Positions 48,101 to 60,342 of a DNA stretch of 64,000 nucleotides are shown one piece after another; positions within the stretch are counted from its first letter, which is position 1; each line of letters begins with the position of its first letter. A program made the position numbers and the translations under genes. The DNA lies in the NCBI GenBank assembly GCA_013397115.1, contig VWZW01006873.1:63322-127321 (forward strand), read 5' to 3'. This DNA comes from Edolisoma coerulescens (lineage: Eukaryota > Chordata > Aves > Passeriformes > Campephagidae). Below the pieces are notes generated by a model. That model saw nothing but the letters and a program-made list of their open reading frames with translations, had not been told where the DNA came from and ran no database searches.

Positions 48101-50989
48101 CTTGACTTTGTTCCATGGAGAGCAAAAAAATAACAGCAGAACTGAGAAATGTATTTCTCTAAAAACAGCTACTGCAAAAGTTGCTTATGTGATAATCTGG
48201 TAGTCAACATGATTATTATTCATAATGTACAAAAAACAGTAAAAGAAAAATATAATTAAGTTGAGACATTCAATGCCAAAGTTGTCAGTCCAGGTTTTAA
48301 ATATTGTAATTCAGTGTAACATTTAAGAGTTTTAGAGCTTATCCTAGATTTTGGCCACACCAAGATAAATCTATTTAGGGAATTACATACTGCAACACTT
48401 GTGTAGGTAAACTAATTTGAATATGACTACTGATGTAAGATCTGTATTAAAATTTGGATTAGCAAAACAATTGTAGTTACTCTTTGTCTAGTTCATTTGT
48501 TTCTCAACTTTTGTGTCAGATCGCTTTTGCTCCTTGGTATATTAATTCTGTGGTGTAACAACGAAATGGATTTTGAAAATCAATGAGTGATTCTGAGTAC
48601 CTTGCTCTTTTTGGGAACACAATTTAACACGTCATGAAGGCAGAAGACATTTGGTGTTCGATGTTCAGTCTGCAATAAACGGCTTATTTAAAGTTTCTTA
48701 AACACCTGAAAATAAAATCGCTGTAACTTACAAATCAAATTTGAGAATCTTTTTTTTCTTGGTTTTGCATGTACATAAAAACCACTGAGCTCATCACAAG
48801 GTCTACTAGAAACAAAATCATAACTAACAATTAGAACAGTTTATTTTTCCTTCTTTAGCAGAGACCTTATAAAGGTGAGTGCTTGACAGGGACATTAATA
48901 TGTGATAAACTGTTGGATTAGTTTCTTCAGTGGCAAACATTCATCTTGATGCTGTGATTCTACCTTCTTTCTTCTTGTTCCTCTTCTTTTCTCCAAAATG
49001 AAGGACAAGTGTTTATTGCACTGGTGTGGGAGGTAAATCATTCCTATTTGGAATGAGCTAATGTTCTCATTAGAAGTTTATTGTTGCTCTCCTATGTCAT
49101 TTGCACTTGTGCTGTCATCCAAAGGAACTGGATACACAGAAGTGTAACTGTTACCAGAGAAATGAAATTACTGTGTTGGCTGAGCAAAGACAGAACTGTT
49201 CATTCACCCTTTCAATGTGAAGGACAAACTAGAAGTCATGGTCTGGCTGTCTTTCCATTGCATATATAAAGTGTCAGTATGTCATAGAGCTTTTTGCAAA
49301 TGCAGAAAGGATGGCATTTGTAATGTCAGGAGTAGAAAGAAAATTGCTTACCTTGTAATTTGAGAGGTTAATATTAGCATGAATGCACTTTGATTAGTCT
49401 AGAACAGGATAAAACATGAGGTTATCCAACTAGATTTTTTTTGGTAAGCCTTCCAATGCAGGACAGCCAATAGCAAAGAATTGACAGAAACGTGTCAAAG
49501 TCACAGAATAAATTGCTTCTGATCCCCAGCATCATCTCAGAATCTAAAAAGAACCTTATCTTCAAAAACAACCAGCATGAATTTTGATGCAGAAGTATTT
49601 CTCATTATATATCACAGCTAATGATCACTGTATGGCATTCCCCAGTATGACAGGCGGCCTGGTACTGACTGAGTTGATTACACACCAGAAGCCACACAGA
49701 GCTGACACTGCATGCCAGAATTGAGAGCGGTACTTTTAAGTGCAATGCTGTCACATTGAAGCTAAGCTGTCCCCAGGGCTTGATCTAGCGCTGGTCACTG
49801 GCAGTGCACTTTTCTAGATATGTAGTTTTTGTATTTAGCTGTGTCAGCTCTGATTTGACACTTTGCCACTATGCCATAGGCACACCCAAGGAAATACTGA
49901 AGCTGAAAAACATCAGAAAAAAATCAAGTTCTTTGGAAGTTGATTCCAGCCATACTGACTCACCTGCTAAGTGTGTCTTGACTTGGCTCAGGAAAACAAG
50001 CTTAGAATATTTTCTGTCAGTGACCTGTGGGCAACAGAGGCAAGGAAGTAAGTATTTGTTGTGTTTCTATGCCCTTAGTTTATGTTGTAGAAAAGATCAT
50101 AGCAAATTCTAGCTTCTGTTTCTATAATCGTATTTTAGGTGTGGCTTCTAGAGGTTGGATGTTGAAGAGAGAGGAAAATTCCACTGAAAGGTAACACTCT
50201 CTGTAGCCAACCCACAGAGTGGGTTACTGACCTACAAGGAAGAGTAATGGATCTCAGGTATCTGTTATCTAAAATGTAATTTCTCATTGCTTATGGGACA
50301 TGTGAGACATGACAGAAGTGGACTACACATGACTATGTAAAACAAACAGCAAACAACTTTTTATTTTGTTGCTACTAGACATATCCCAATCCAGACTGGT
50401 CCTGCTCTTTCACTGATGCATCTTTTTATGTTGTTTTACCAATCTGTCACAAAACTGGAAAGCTTATTTATGAAATCATTCTGCCACTTCTTCATATTCC
50501 CTCTGTTTTCTGGGATTTGTTGAAATATTTAGTAGACTTCCAGAAAGTTTTTCCTTCATCTTGCTCGCGAATGGCACTCCAGGTGTTTGTGTTTGGTTAA
50601 TGAAAAACTCTCCTAAAGGTATTTGATGTTTAGGACGCGAGTATCATAACAAATCCTTCTGAAAATAGTATTCCTTTTAGAAGCTTCATCACTGTGTTCA
50701 AAAATCACTAACTTACTGGTTACTCAACATCAACTTACATATTCTAAGTATCATATGCATGAAACAATGCTAAAGAGAGAAACAAAAAAGAATAGTCAAG
50801 GTGGAAGGGTGAAAGGGCGGGTAAGAAAAGAATCTGTACATTTATTCTTTGATTTAAATATTTAATTAGGCTTATCTTACTGTATCTAAATGTTGGTATT
50901 TTTGTCTTTTTATAGCTAGGAGTCAGTCTTTTTGAGTTAAAAACATATCAAAATATTTAATTTATTGGGTTTTTAGCAAGTTGCTTTTG
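45176..50989. other. Non-coding AT-rich DNA
   Basis: A TAAT-rich block at 45690-45800 is listed separately. The 17-T run at 45985-46001 is simple sequence, and a short GCAGTA repeat lies near 47970. The 102-codon frame at 49804-50112 lacks splice signals and family likeness. No transposon is recognised before the LTR at 50996. Confidence 0.5.
45690..45800. promoter_or_regulatory. Possible conserved non-coding element
   Basis: Complex, non-repetitive sequence with CATTAGGTAGTTGAACC, then GTTAATTAGATTTGATAATTAGG (three homeodomain cores within 25 bases) and CAGTCCAATGAAG. It resembles a homeodomain-bound enhancer in style only. Confidence 0.25.
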
Positions 50990-51488
50990 AATGTCTGTGG
51001 CTGAGCTGCCGCCATATCAGGATGCCGTCAGCAGCTCTGCCAGGTCGGCTGCTTGGGGGGGCGCGTGGGCCTGGCTGAAGGGAGCCTGGGGTCTGAGTGC
51101 TACACCCTGGCCACAGCAGGAACACACACAAAAGCGGTCGAGAACGCAGCTTCCATTCGATGGGGCTTCCCCCAGGCCGGTGGGAGACGCGCCAGCAGAG
51201 ACAAAGGAGAGAGAAGCGATCTGCTGCTTGGATTCCAGAGAGTTTAATCTTCAGAAGGTGCAGAAGCAGCGAGAGGAGAAACCAGCAATTACAGGCATTT
51301 TTCTACTGGGACATAGGGAGGCGGGGTGAGGGGTATAATCCAATAGAGAAAGGGAACATGGGAGGGATCAACAGGGAATCAGCCAGTGAGGATGGAACAG
51401 GGGAGGGATTACAGACACCCAATGGGGAACTGAGGGCAGGGCTGCAGGGAGGCTGTGGGAACTCGCAATCCACAATGCTACAAATGTG
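50990..51488 (-). mobile_element. Complete solo LTR, ERVK-like, 487 bases
   Basis: The LTR is 50996-51482. It begins TGTGGCTGAGC and ends ATGCTACA, and is bordered by AATGTC (50990-50995) and AATGTG (51483-51488), a 6-base target duplication with one mismatch. It is GC-rich with many CpGs, in sharp contrast to its surroundings. On the minus strand there is ATTGG plus a weak TATA-like TTATAC (about 51345-51333), then ATTAAA (51248-51243) as a possible polyadenylation signal, so minus orientation is preferred. Retained CpGs and the near-intact duplication suggest a fairly young insertion. Open frames of 112-182 codons across it are by-products of GC content, not genes. Its start matches the LTR at 16905. 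Confidence 0.88.
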
Positions 51489-53754
51489 TCCAAATTTAAC
51501 TCCTATGTACGATGAAATTTATCCCAAAACTCTTGTGTGGGATTGTTGTCATATACTTGAGCAAACAGCAGAAAGTTTTCAAAATGAAGCCTTTGTGCGA
51601 TTGTACTGTTTGGCCTGTGCTCTATCTCAAGATGGCAGATCTTGAGGGACAAAATACTGACAATCAGTAGTTGAGGTTCAATCCACTAAAACTGAAAATA
51701 AAAAAGAGACTTAATGTGAGTGGCAGAATAGTTTGATCTTAAAGTTCAGCCTAGAATCATATGTTGTTACATTTGCAAATTCTTATTTAGGGATGGCGTG
51801 TTCCTGGATTGTTTTTTCGTTCTCTATGATCACAATGAGACTATGGAAAAACACAGACTGTGCAAGTTGCTGGCAGTATATTAAGGATGAATTTGATTCT
51901 CTTCAATCTGTGCTCATGAAATTTTCTTACTGTCTTGTCAATATGGAAGGAGAACAGATAAGATTTCAATCCAACACCATTTCTTATATAAACCAGTGTC
52001 TGCGTTTGAGTATAATGTTTACCCTAAAATACTCTACCAATACTGACACCAAGAAATTTAATGAGAACCTGATTTTCTAGAATTAATGCTAATCAGCATG
52101 CCTCTATGTATATATTTATATATCAGCAGTTGATAGTGAATCTGCATATATATCTGTGAAAATGAGTGCATCATTATTTATGTTACCTAGTTTTGAAAAC
52201 TGCCTTACATTGTTTTGTACCAGGAGAAAATTGCTCACAACCAGCATGTTCTATATCAGTTGCTGAAGGCCTTATGATATGCCTGCTTAACCTTACAACC
52301 TATAAAGCTGGTAGGAGAAAATTTAACCCCAGACAGAACCACTATGGGTTGTTCATCCTATAGAGAGGGAGTAAAAGTTTGGAGCAAGACTGGTCAATGT
52401 GTATCTTAGAAAGAAATAAATTAACCCCAAGGAATATGTATGGCTGTTCTAGAGACAAAATATCTTTCCCTTGCTGGTAACTTTACCTGCTTCATATTGT
52501 AGCATTGTAGGTGTTTAACATTCAACATTGCAGACAGGCCAGGACAGAGTACAGTGTGCTCCTGAGAAGAACTCAGTTATTCCTGAGAAAACACTTATTC
52601 CAAGCTCTAGGAGTGGTCACTTTAAAAAGGCCTTCCAGTGCTTTGATAAAAGAAAATGCATTGGAAAGTGTACCTGTCAGTGTGTCCCAACCAATTTTCC
52701 ATTTAGTGGGGATAATGGGGATAATGGGATAATTGAAGCACTACAATTCATTTTTCATGAGGAAAAGTCTAGGGCACATGAAAAGCTGTAGTCATGTTCT
52801 AATAAAGACAATTATTATTAGAATTGCTTGTATCTGGCAATTATTTATATAAAAAACCCCCTGCTACTTGCATATTACACTTTGAAAAAGTCAATTCCTT
52901 TCTTCTGTTGAAGTTCAGTATTTTGGTGCCGAGTACAATCAAAATGTTACCTATTTGCAAAAGTTCATTGAGTTGCTGAACTCTTATGTACACCTGTTTC
53001 TTTCAGGTTTTTATTAGTAGGGATACTAGAATTAAAAGGAGTTTTATCCAGGTTAGTGTTCATCTTCTGGTGCAATGCCCAACCTGGAGTCATCTCTTAG
53101 TTGTGACATTATGCTGTTTTTCTAAGGTAATAAGATGTAAAGATTAAAGTAGTAACAAGAAAAGGTGGACTTACATGCTTCTCAGTAAAAAATTCCTATC
53201 AAAATAAAACCTTCAAACTTCCAAAACATTGGTAGTAAAAAAAAAAAAAAAAAAGAGACTTTGATAGGTGTCCTTTCCATTTTCTCCCTTCTGAACGAAT
53301 TATTTTTCTCATAAAATACTGACTTAGGATGAGACAAACTGGATTTAAAAGTTGGAACTGTTTGGAAAAAAGTGGGCTACAAACAAGGTAAAGTAACATT
53401 TTATCTTCTTGGTGTTAAAACTGTAATTATAAGCATTAGTAAATATTGTTTGGTGAAATATCAGACACTGTCACTGAATTAATTTGGCAGGACAAGGTTT
53501 AAAACACTTTTATGTTTGCCTGTTGTGTGTGCGTATGTGAATTCTATGTGTTACTACAAATTGCAGCTAATTTTTTTCGGAGAGTAGAATCCGAAGTTTT
53601 CACAAATTTAATATTGGGAAACTCACAAGAAGACTACCAAAGTTATTTCTCTCCCCAGATTTGCCCCTTAAAGAATGGTTTATTTTTCAATTTATTTAAT
53701 ATTTGAAAATATTTTAAAATTTAGTTTATTTTTAATTGAAGAAGGAAGATGTTA
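51489..53754. other. Non-coding DNA with a few unexplained open frames
   Basis: The frames 51733-52080 (115 codons, plus) and 52528-52791 (87 codons, plus) are longer than usual here. The second has a Cys-rich stretch and an acceptor-like ACATTGCAG just upstream at 52533, but no gene is recognised. A small GGGATAAT repeat (52707-52732) and an 18-A run (53237-53254) are simple sequence. Confidence 0.45.
52707..52732. repeat. Short GGGATAAT tandem repeat
   Basis: Three consecutive GGGATAAT-like units (the first two as GGGGATAAT). It is a small microsatellite. Confidence 0.8.
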
Positions 53755-54030
53755 AGATGACCTATTAAATTGTCATCTTGTGTGCTTGTCCTGATACATG
53801 CAGCATCCAAATATCACCCAAAGTGATATTACAATCACAAGGTCAGCATGTCAGAAAGGTAGCCTGAAGAACATTGCTTCCCTTGTGATTGAAACTCCAG
53901 ATAACTAATTAATTTGCTGCCTATTATGCATTAAATTTTGGACAATTAGCCATGGTGTGTTCTCTATAAGTATCTGATAGTGTAATTACAATGGCAAACA
54001 GTCAGTAAGTGCCTTTTATCTTTACAGTTC
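53755..54030. promoter_or_regulatory. Candidate conserved non-coding element
   Basis: This is the strongest enhancer-like block in the window. Over about 270 bases it holds GATATTACAATCACAAGGTCA (homeodomain, SOX-like and nuclear-receptor half-site words), AACTAATTAATTTGC, TATTATGCATTAAATTTTGG, GACAATTAGCCATGG and GTGTAATTACAATGGC. AT-rich cores alternate with complex spacer sequence and there is no tandem repetition. It lacks an open frame and any transposon likeness. Conservation is predicted, not observed. Confidence 0.4.
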
Positions 54031-55059
54031 AATGTACAGAGAACTGCTCTATGAAATGAAGTCCCTACCAACACAGTATGTTATCTATTTGGCTTAATTC
54101 CTAAGGCATTTTCTACTCAAGCTTTCCACAGGAATGTTGATTACCTGTAAATGTCCACCAGCGCATAAAAAGAACTAGTTCAACAATACTACAGCTGTGT
54201 ATAATGCTAATAATTTAGGTTAATGAATCTTGTTTTCTCAGTATTTTGTTGGTATTGGACAGCTTTATAAAATTTTGCAGATAATGATAAAAATGGAAAC
54301 AATTAAGAAAATTTCTTTCTGGTGTCCAACACATTTTCATACAACATATTTCAGTATTTAAAAAAAAAGATTGCTTAGACCTCCTTTAAAACACTAATAA
54401 TTTTTAATCTGTAGACCAATAAATTAATCTTCCCTATTGTTTTGTGGCTCTTAAGGATATCTGGAATGACAAATACTGTACAGTACAAAGAGATCTGTCA
54501 GACCGGTATTGAAACAAATTTTTACAATGGCACATGGAAAAAGAAGACAATGAACAAAGAATCCTTTCATTAAACAAGAACTCTCAATACTGGGATAACA
54601 AGTCTTTGCTTGCAAGGATTTTTATTTTTTTTATTTTAGCAGAATAGAAAAAAATCTTCCTCGATGTATTTCATTTAGAAAAGCAAGTAAGAGTTTACTG
54701 TTCCTATTTTTGAGTTCAGTTTGCAAGATCTACTTGCAAAGAGTTTCTGAATGAAAATACATCTGCAGTACTAGTTAAACAAAGAACAAGAGGCAAGCCA
54801 ATACATCTAGGTTCAGCACATGAAATCCATGGCATAATTAATTTCCCTGAAAATACTATATTATATTATATAATACTATACTATATGAAAACAGTACATA
54901 ACCATGGACTATTGCACATAACAGAAGATGAACAAAATGATTGACAAAATTGCATAGCAGGTCGTTTGCTTTGTCAGAGATCAGAGTGATGGTGCTTATC
55001 TTTATTTGAAAAAGCCAGCACTATTTAAATTGAAAAATAAACACTTCCACTCATTTAAC
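54031..55059. other. Non-coding AT-rich DNA
   Basis: Includes a short TA-rich run (54854-54887, TATATTATATTATATAATAC-like). Nothing else is recognised before the CR1 insertion. Confidence 0.6.
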
Positions 55060-56340
55060 AGTAGTCCTGGTATACCAGGGAGGTCCCAGGCAACTGGAAG
55101 TTTACAAATGTTACAACCATCTATGACTTGGAAGGATGATCTGGGGAACTTCAAGCCTGTCAGCCTGACCTCAGTGCTGAGGACCATTATGGAGCAGATC
55201 ATCTCAAGTGCCATCATGCAACATGTACAGGACAACCAGGAGATCAGGCCTGGCCAATGTAAGTTTAGGAAAGGCAGGTCTGGCTTGGCCAACCAAGCAA
55301 TGACACAATGACCTGCTTACTGGATGAGAGAAAGGGTGTGGATGTTATTTTGTCTCTGAACTTTTGTGAAGTCTTTGACACCATTTCCCACAGCATTCTG
55401 CTGGAGAAACTGGCTGTTCATGGTATGGACAGATGTACACTTTGCAGATAAAGAACTGCCTTGATGGCCAGGCCCAGAGAGTGGTGGTGACTAGAGTTAC
55501 ACTCAGCTGCTGGCCAGCCTCTAGCGGTGTTTCCCAAGGCTCAGAGTTCCTCAGCGGCTGAGTGGTCAACCGTGTTTAATATCTGTCTTCTGGACAAGGG
55601 GACTGAGTGTACTTTCAGTTTGCAGATGACACCAAGCTGGGTGGGACTGTTGATCTGCTGTAGGGCAGGAAGGCCCTGCAGAGGGATCTGGACAGGCTGG
55701 ATCAATGGTTCAAGGCCAGTGGCTGAGGTTCAACAAGGCCAAGTGCTGAGTCCTGCCCTTGGGTCACAACAACCCCTGCAGTGCTACAGGCTGNNNNNNN
55801 NNNNNNNNNNNNNNNNNNNNNNNNNNNNNNNNNNNNNNNNNNNNNNNNNNNNNACACCAGCTGAACATGAGCCAGCTGTGCCCAGGTGGGCAAGAAAGCC
55901 AAGGGCACCTGGCCTGGATCAGCAACATTGTGGCAGCAGGACCAGGGTAATGACCACCCCACTGTGCTGGGCACTGGTGAGGCCACACCTTGAATTCTGC
56001 GTCCAGTTCTGGGCCCTTCAATTCAGGAAGGACATTGAGGGGCTGGAGTGTGTCCAGAGAAGTGAAAAGAACTGGAGAAAGCTCTGGAGCACAAGTCCGA
56101 TGAGGACCAGCTGAGACAGCTGGGGGTGTTCAGCCTGGAGAAAACGAGGCTCAGGGGAGGATCTTATTGCTTTCTACATCTACCCGGAAGGAGGTTCTAG
56201 TGAGGTGGGTGTTGGGCTCTTCTCCCATGCAATTGGCAAAAGGACAAGAGAAAATAGTGTCAAGTTATGCCAGGGGTAGTTTAGATTGGATATTAGGAAA
56301 GATTTCGTCAACTTTAACAATTCTATGATTCTATGACTCT
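55060..56340 (+). mobile_element. CR1 LINE, reverse-transcriptase region to 3' tail (pseudogene)
   Basis: This is the longest CR1 here. Near 55140-55260 it encodes the start of the reverse transcriptase (Asn-Phe-Lys-Pro-Val-Ser-Leu-Thr-Ser, then Met-Glu-Gln-Ile-Ile and Gly-Gln-Cys-Lys-Phe), then Phe-Asp-Thr-Ile-Ser-His (about 55375), Gln-Arg-Val-Val-Val (55477) and the catalytic Phe-Ala-Asp-Asp motif at 55619-55630. The C-terminal part (Val-Arg-Pro-His-Leu-Glu-Phe-Cys-Val-Gln-Phe-Trp, about 55978) is partly open. It ends with AGATTGGATATTAGGAAAGA and the diagnostic tail ATTCTATGATTCTATGA (56319-56335). Stops and frameshifts separate the motifs, so it is inactive. A 60-base N gap lies at 55794-55853. 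Confidence 0.95.
55794..55853. other. Assembly gap of 60 N inside the CR1 copy
   Basis: Comparison with the parallel part of the CR1 at 19784-20838 suggests the gap covers the segment just before the Leu-Asn-Met-Ser-Gln stretch, so it is about the right size for ordinary CR1 sequence. Confidence 0.97.
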
Positions 56341-59300
56341 AAGTCCAATGAAAATTAAATGCATAGAAATTTGTGTAATTAAAGGAAATGAAAATTGTTT
56401 TAGTGTTTCCATAATTCAAATTATTAATCTTTCAATTACTGCTGCCAGTAGCAGTATAGTTACAATAAATAAAACAGGAAATTGGAAAAAATGTATTAGT
56501 AGACCAGAAAAACAGAGGAAAAAGTTTTAGAAAGAACAAATTTTTTGGTTTTGAGGCAAGGGCAAATGTAAACAAAAGTAATATCTGATACTGACAGATA
56601 TATAGCAACCTTAAGTGAAGTGATGATTTTTTTTTTGCCCTAGACCTAGAAGGTCATGTTGGTCATCTGCAAAACAGGAAGGGCAAGGAAGAAGTCAAAC
56701 TAATTCCAGGTGCATCTCTGATACAATGTCAGGTAAGAAAGCAGGGTTCATCAATGATCGCAAGATAGTTCCGCTTTTTCCCATGGTGGGCCTGTTACCC
56801 TTCTATGTTGGAGGTCCAGAGCTGGGAAGCATATGAAGATCTGGAATTGTCTTCTATTGGTGATGTTATCATTAGTCATCTATGGTCCCTAACAAATATG
56901 TTATATAGAAAATTCTTGTTTATCCTATTCTTTTTTCATCTGTTCATGCTGAGGGCTTCCTGTACTGTATCTACGTATATGTTGTGACTGTGGATTGGAG
57001 ATATGGATAGATATATCCAGTTTTTCTTATGTGCCTCTAATTTATATACCGATATTTCTGTCTTCAATAAAACATCAACCAGCAGCTACAAATGTGTCAA
57101 GAGGTATAAGAGATATGTATTCACTTATCCTTCGTATAAATAGATAAGTCACAGTAATGCAAAATATGATCCATCACAGCTACCTATCTAAACTCTCAGG
57201 TCAGAAATAGACTACTGTGAAATTGCAGTGATAGCAATGAAATGCTGTTTTTTTAAAAATATCTATTGATGATGATATATAGTAGATACAAGACTTTGCT
57301 AGTATTCTGCTCTGGAAGACAACTTTATTTTGAAATGAAAATAAAATGGAATGAATAAATCAGGATAAAAAATTATATTCATGTTATCATACTAGCTTTA
57401 GCAAGGTTGAATCATATCAAGTTCAGAAAATATCTTTAATAAGAATGTTTCATTTGCTTAATCATCTTTCAGAAAAAAGTCCTTCTGGACAGCATGATAT
57501 GCTAACAGTGAACTGCAGCTCTAGGATTTCAGTTTCAGAATTGAACCTTCAACTGGCTGCAATGCCAAATAAAAGGCAAACATTGTTTGTGTATGAGTTT
57601 AAAAAACTATGCTGAAGGTACAGCTTCCTCTGTAGATTTGCAATGAAAACAAAAGTAACACAGGAAAGGAGACATTTATTCTGGGGGCACTGTTACAGTG
57701 AGAGATTTTAGAATAATAAAAAAACCCAGCTCTTCAAAACATCTAAGTCCTGTTCAAAAGAAAAGTAAAACATTAATGATTGGTTGTGTACCCTGTGAGG
57801 AAATGTTTGGGGGATAAAGCAGCTACACAAGCTAATAGTGAACAGATGTATGGAATTTCTCTTGTAATAGCTGACTGCTTAAAGAAGGTTAAAACTATTT
57901 TTTGTGCAACAACTTCAGAATGCATGAAGTTAAATTTTGGTTTTGCTGGTTTTCTGAATCCATTTATTGCATCACTTAGATCTATCAGCATCCACTTTGG
58001 AAACATGAAAGAAATCAGTGTTAGTTCATTCAGAGTTAGCATTTTATTTGGAGTAGTAGTGTATTTTGAAGTGAATCTCTCAATCGTTTCCAGTTACTGG
58101 GAGTTGTTTCAATTCACAGAACTTTGGTGTGCATGAAGTAGTTTCTTAATGAAACCCCTGAAACTGCAAACCTTGTTCCAGGTGCACACCACATGTGTTC
58201 CAGTGTTTCACTGTAATTTGAGGGTTTGACTGTTTTTTTGGACAATATTGCTACCCTTATACGGTGTGCTGTAACAGGAGACCAGACTAAATGTGTCTGA
58301 AGAAAAGGCCCTGAGCTGTAAGTAATGTAGTTGTTGGGGCAGGCACCAGCTGCTTCAACATACTGATGTCCTTCAATTTCACTGAAGTAACGTAAACATA
58401 ACACAGACACCCCAGGATTACTCAAGACAGTTCTAGGTAACCGAATAAATCAGGAAGTGAACTATAGATTGAGGTACAGTTAAAATTTCTGCCATTAATA
58501 ACATCCCAAGTATTCTGGTATTGGGATAATATGTCTGGGATGGCCAGATTCACTCCTTGTAATTGCAAAATGAGTTTGAAGATCACAGATCAGAAATATA
58601 TGAATGGAATCAAGTCTAAGTGAGTGTCTGAAGAATATATTTAATATGTTAGCATCACTACTTTACAGATGGCATAAATATTATTAGTCTGTGATAAATT
58701 CACTGCCGCATTTGAGGTAATACTTCAGTTTTAGAGTAGTGGCCCCAGAGATTAGAAGACTTTACACCAGCAGAACCTGAGTATAGTGGGTGATTCTGCA
58801 TCCTGGCAATGAACAACACAAGCCTAAATTTGGTATTTTTAGGAGTGAGAACATATTTGGGCTTTCTAAATAGTTAAGATTGACTCTTTTGTCATCCAGT
58901 GTCAAATGCAGTTATGTTTTGTGAAGTGGATCAGGGCCTTCTGAAATGAGAACTGAGACCACCAGTACCATTTTATTGAAATGGAAAGCAGTTGTCAGAT
59001 GGTAACAATTTTGAAAACTGCCAATGAATATGAAAAGATTTCCGTGTGCTAAACTGTCTGATATTATTAATCTTTTGAGCCATCATGTCTCAGAAGTGGC
59101 TTCATTGTAGCTTTAACAGCATTAGTTCTGCACCAAGCTAAAGATCTTTATTTTTGTTAGCTGAGATCATACCTATTTTCAGGATTTAACTGTCAGTATG
59201 AATAGTCTTTTTTTTTTCCTGTTTTGTTTTTTCAGAAAACATATTTAAGTACAGCTATGAAAGGAACAGTGTCATGAAAGAAAACAGAAATTATTTTCCT

Positions 59301-60312
59301 AAAATCAAGAATTAGAATCCTTCTAGTAGGTGTGAAGAAGGATGATATAGTTCTCCTTTTATTTTCTGTATAATTTTTTTGCCATGTTTTCAAGAAGGAG
59401 GTTAGGGGTGGAGACTGGAAGGACTGAGATCTCTACCTTATGAACTTGTTATCAACAGAAATAAGAGTTAAGTCTTTCTGAAATGAAAAATGTTGTAATT
59501 TGTTCCACGCTAATGGGGAGAAATGTAAGATATGATTATGACACAACCTTCACAGATTGAATTAGTGACAGATTAATGAAGAGAAAAAGAAATGCATTGT
59601 GGGAATCATGAACCCGTGACAACTATGTCATCCTTTTTGGGAAACTCACAAATGATGTCTCCCCAGGAGACTAGAATAAGAGTGTGATTAGCTCAGCATT
59701 GCTTTTCTTTCTCCTACACTATAGTCTTTAAAATAATTAAAGAATAATGCATGAATCCCATCTGAATGGCTTTTAAGGTTTGACTTCCTGAAGCTGTTCA
59801 CTGAGCTGCTCTTTTAAAGGAGACTGAACAGATCTGCACAACTGATTGTGGAGTAGTACACTGATACTCCTCTCCCATATCAATACCAATTAAGTCTGCT
59901 TAGAGTATATCCCATATTATTTTACTAGGGACAGAATTTTTAATCTGATCAGGTCTTTCTTGTGTGTGCAGGAACACATTTTTGCCACTTCAAATCTTGC
60001 TCATGATCTTGAATGACAAAAATTGACACAGCTATTGTTTAGCCATGAGACTTGTAAATATTCTGTTCTTTGCTGGAGTGATTTTGTTTCAGTAGCATAT
60101 ATAAAAAATAAAGCATAATAAGACAATGTTCCTTGGTATGTATTTACCTTACTGTTATAAGGATCTGACAATTCATGGGAGGTGGTGAGAAGAGATCAGT
60201 GAATAACTGAGGAAACAGCATCAGATTCCTTTTTGTGATGGGACGTTCAGTGAAGGTAACTTTTCCCAGTTGGCTTAGTAGTTTGCATACTATATCGAAG
60301 GGGATTTTTTTT
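56341..60312. other. Non-coding AT-rich DNA
   Basis: Open frames on both strands at 57773-58136 (118 codons plus, 89 codons minus) occupy the same DNA without splice context or family likeness. The block at 57470-57600 has complex, enhancer-like composition. No transposon or RNA gene is recognised. Confidence 0.5.
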
Positions 60313-60342
60313 GGCACTAGTCTTCATGGAAAGACTAGTGCC
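60313..60342. repeat. Perfect 12-base-pair hairpin
   Basis: GGCACTAGTCTT (60313-60324) and AAGACTAGTGCC (60331-60342) are exact complements around the loop CATGGA. It is preceded by a run of eight T residues. Pairing does not extend beyond the core, so it is too short for a standard microRNA precursor; a small foldback or a chance local inversion is likelier. Confidence 0.85.

Noticed and set aside
50991..51645. Plus-strand frames of 112 and 182 codons
   Set aside because: They run through the GC-rich solo LTR on the strand opposite its likely sense direction and show no retroviral or host protein motif.
53237..53254. Poly-A run as a retrocopy or SINE tail
   Set aside because: No recognisable retrocopy or SINE body precedes it and no target duplication is visible.
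54854..54887. TA-rich run as a possible cruciform or origin element
   Set aside because: Short, ordinary simple sequence with no supporting structure around it.
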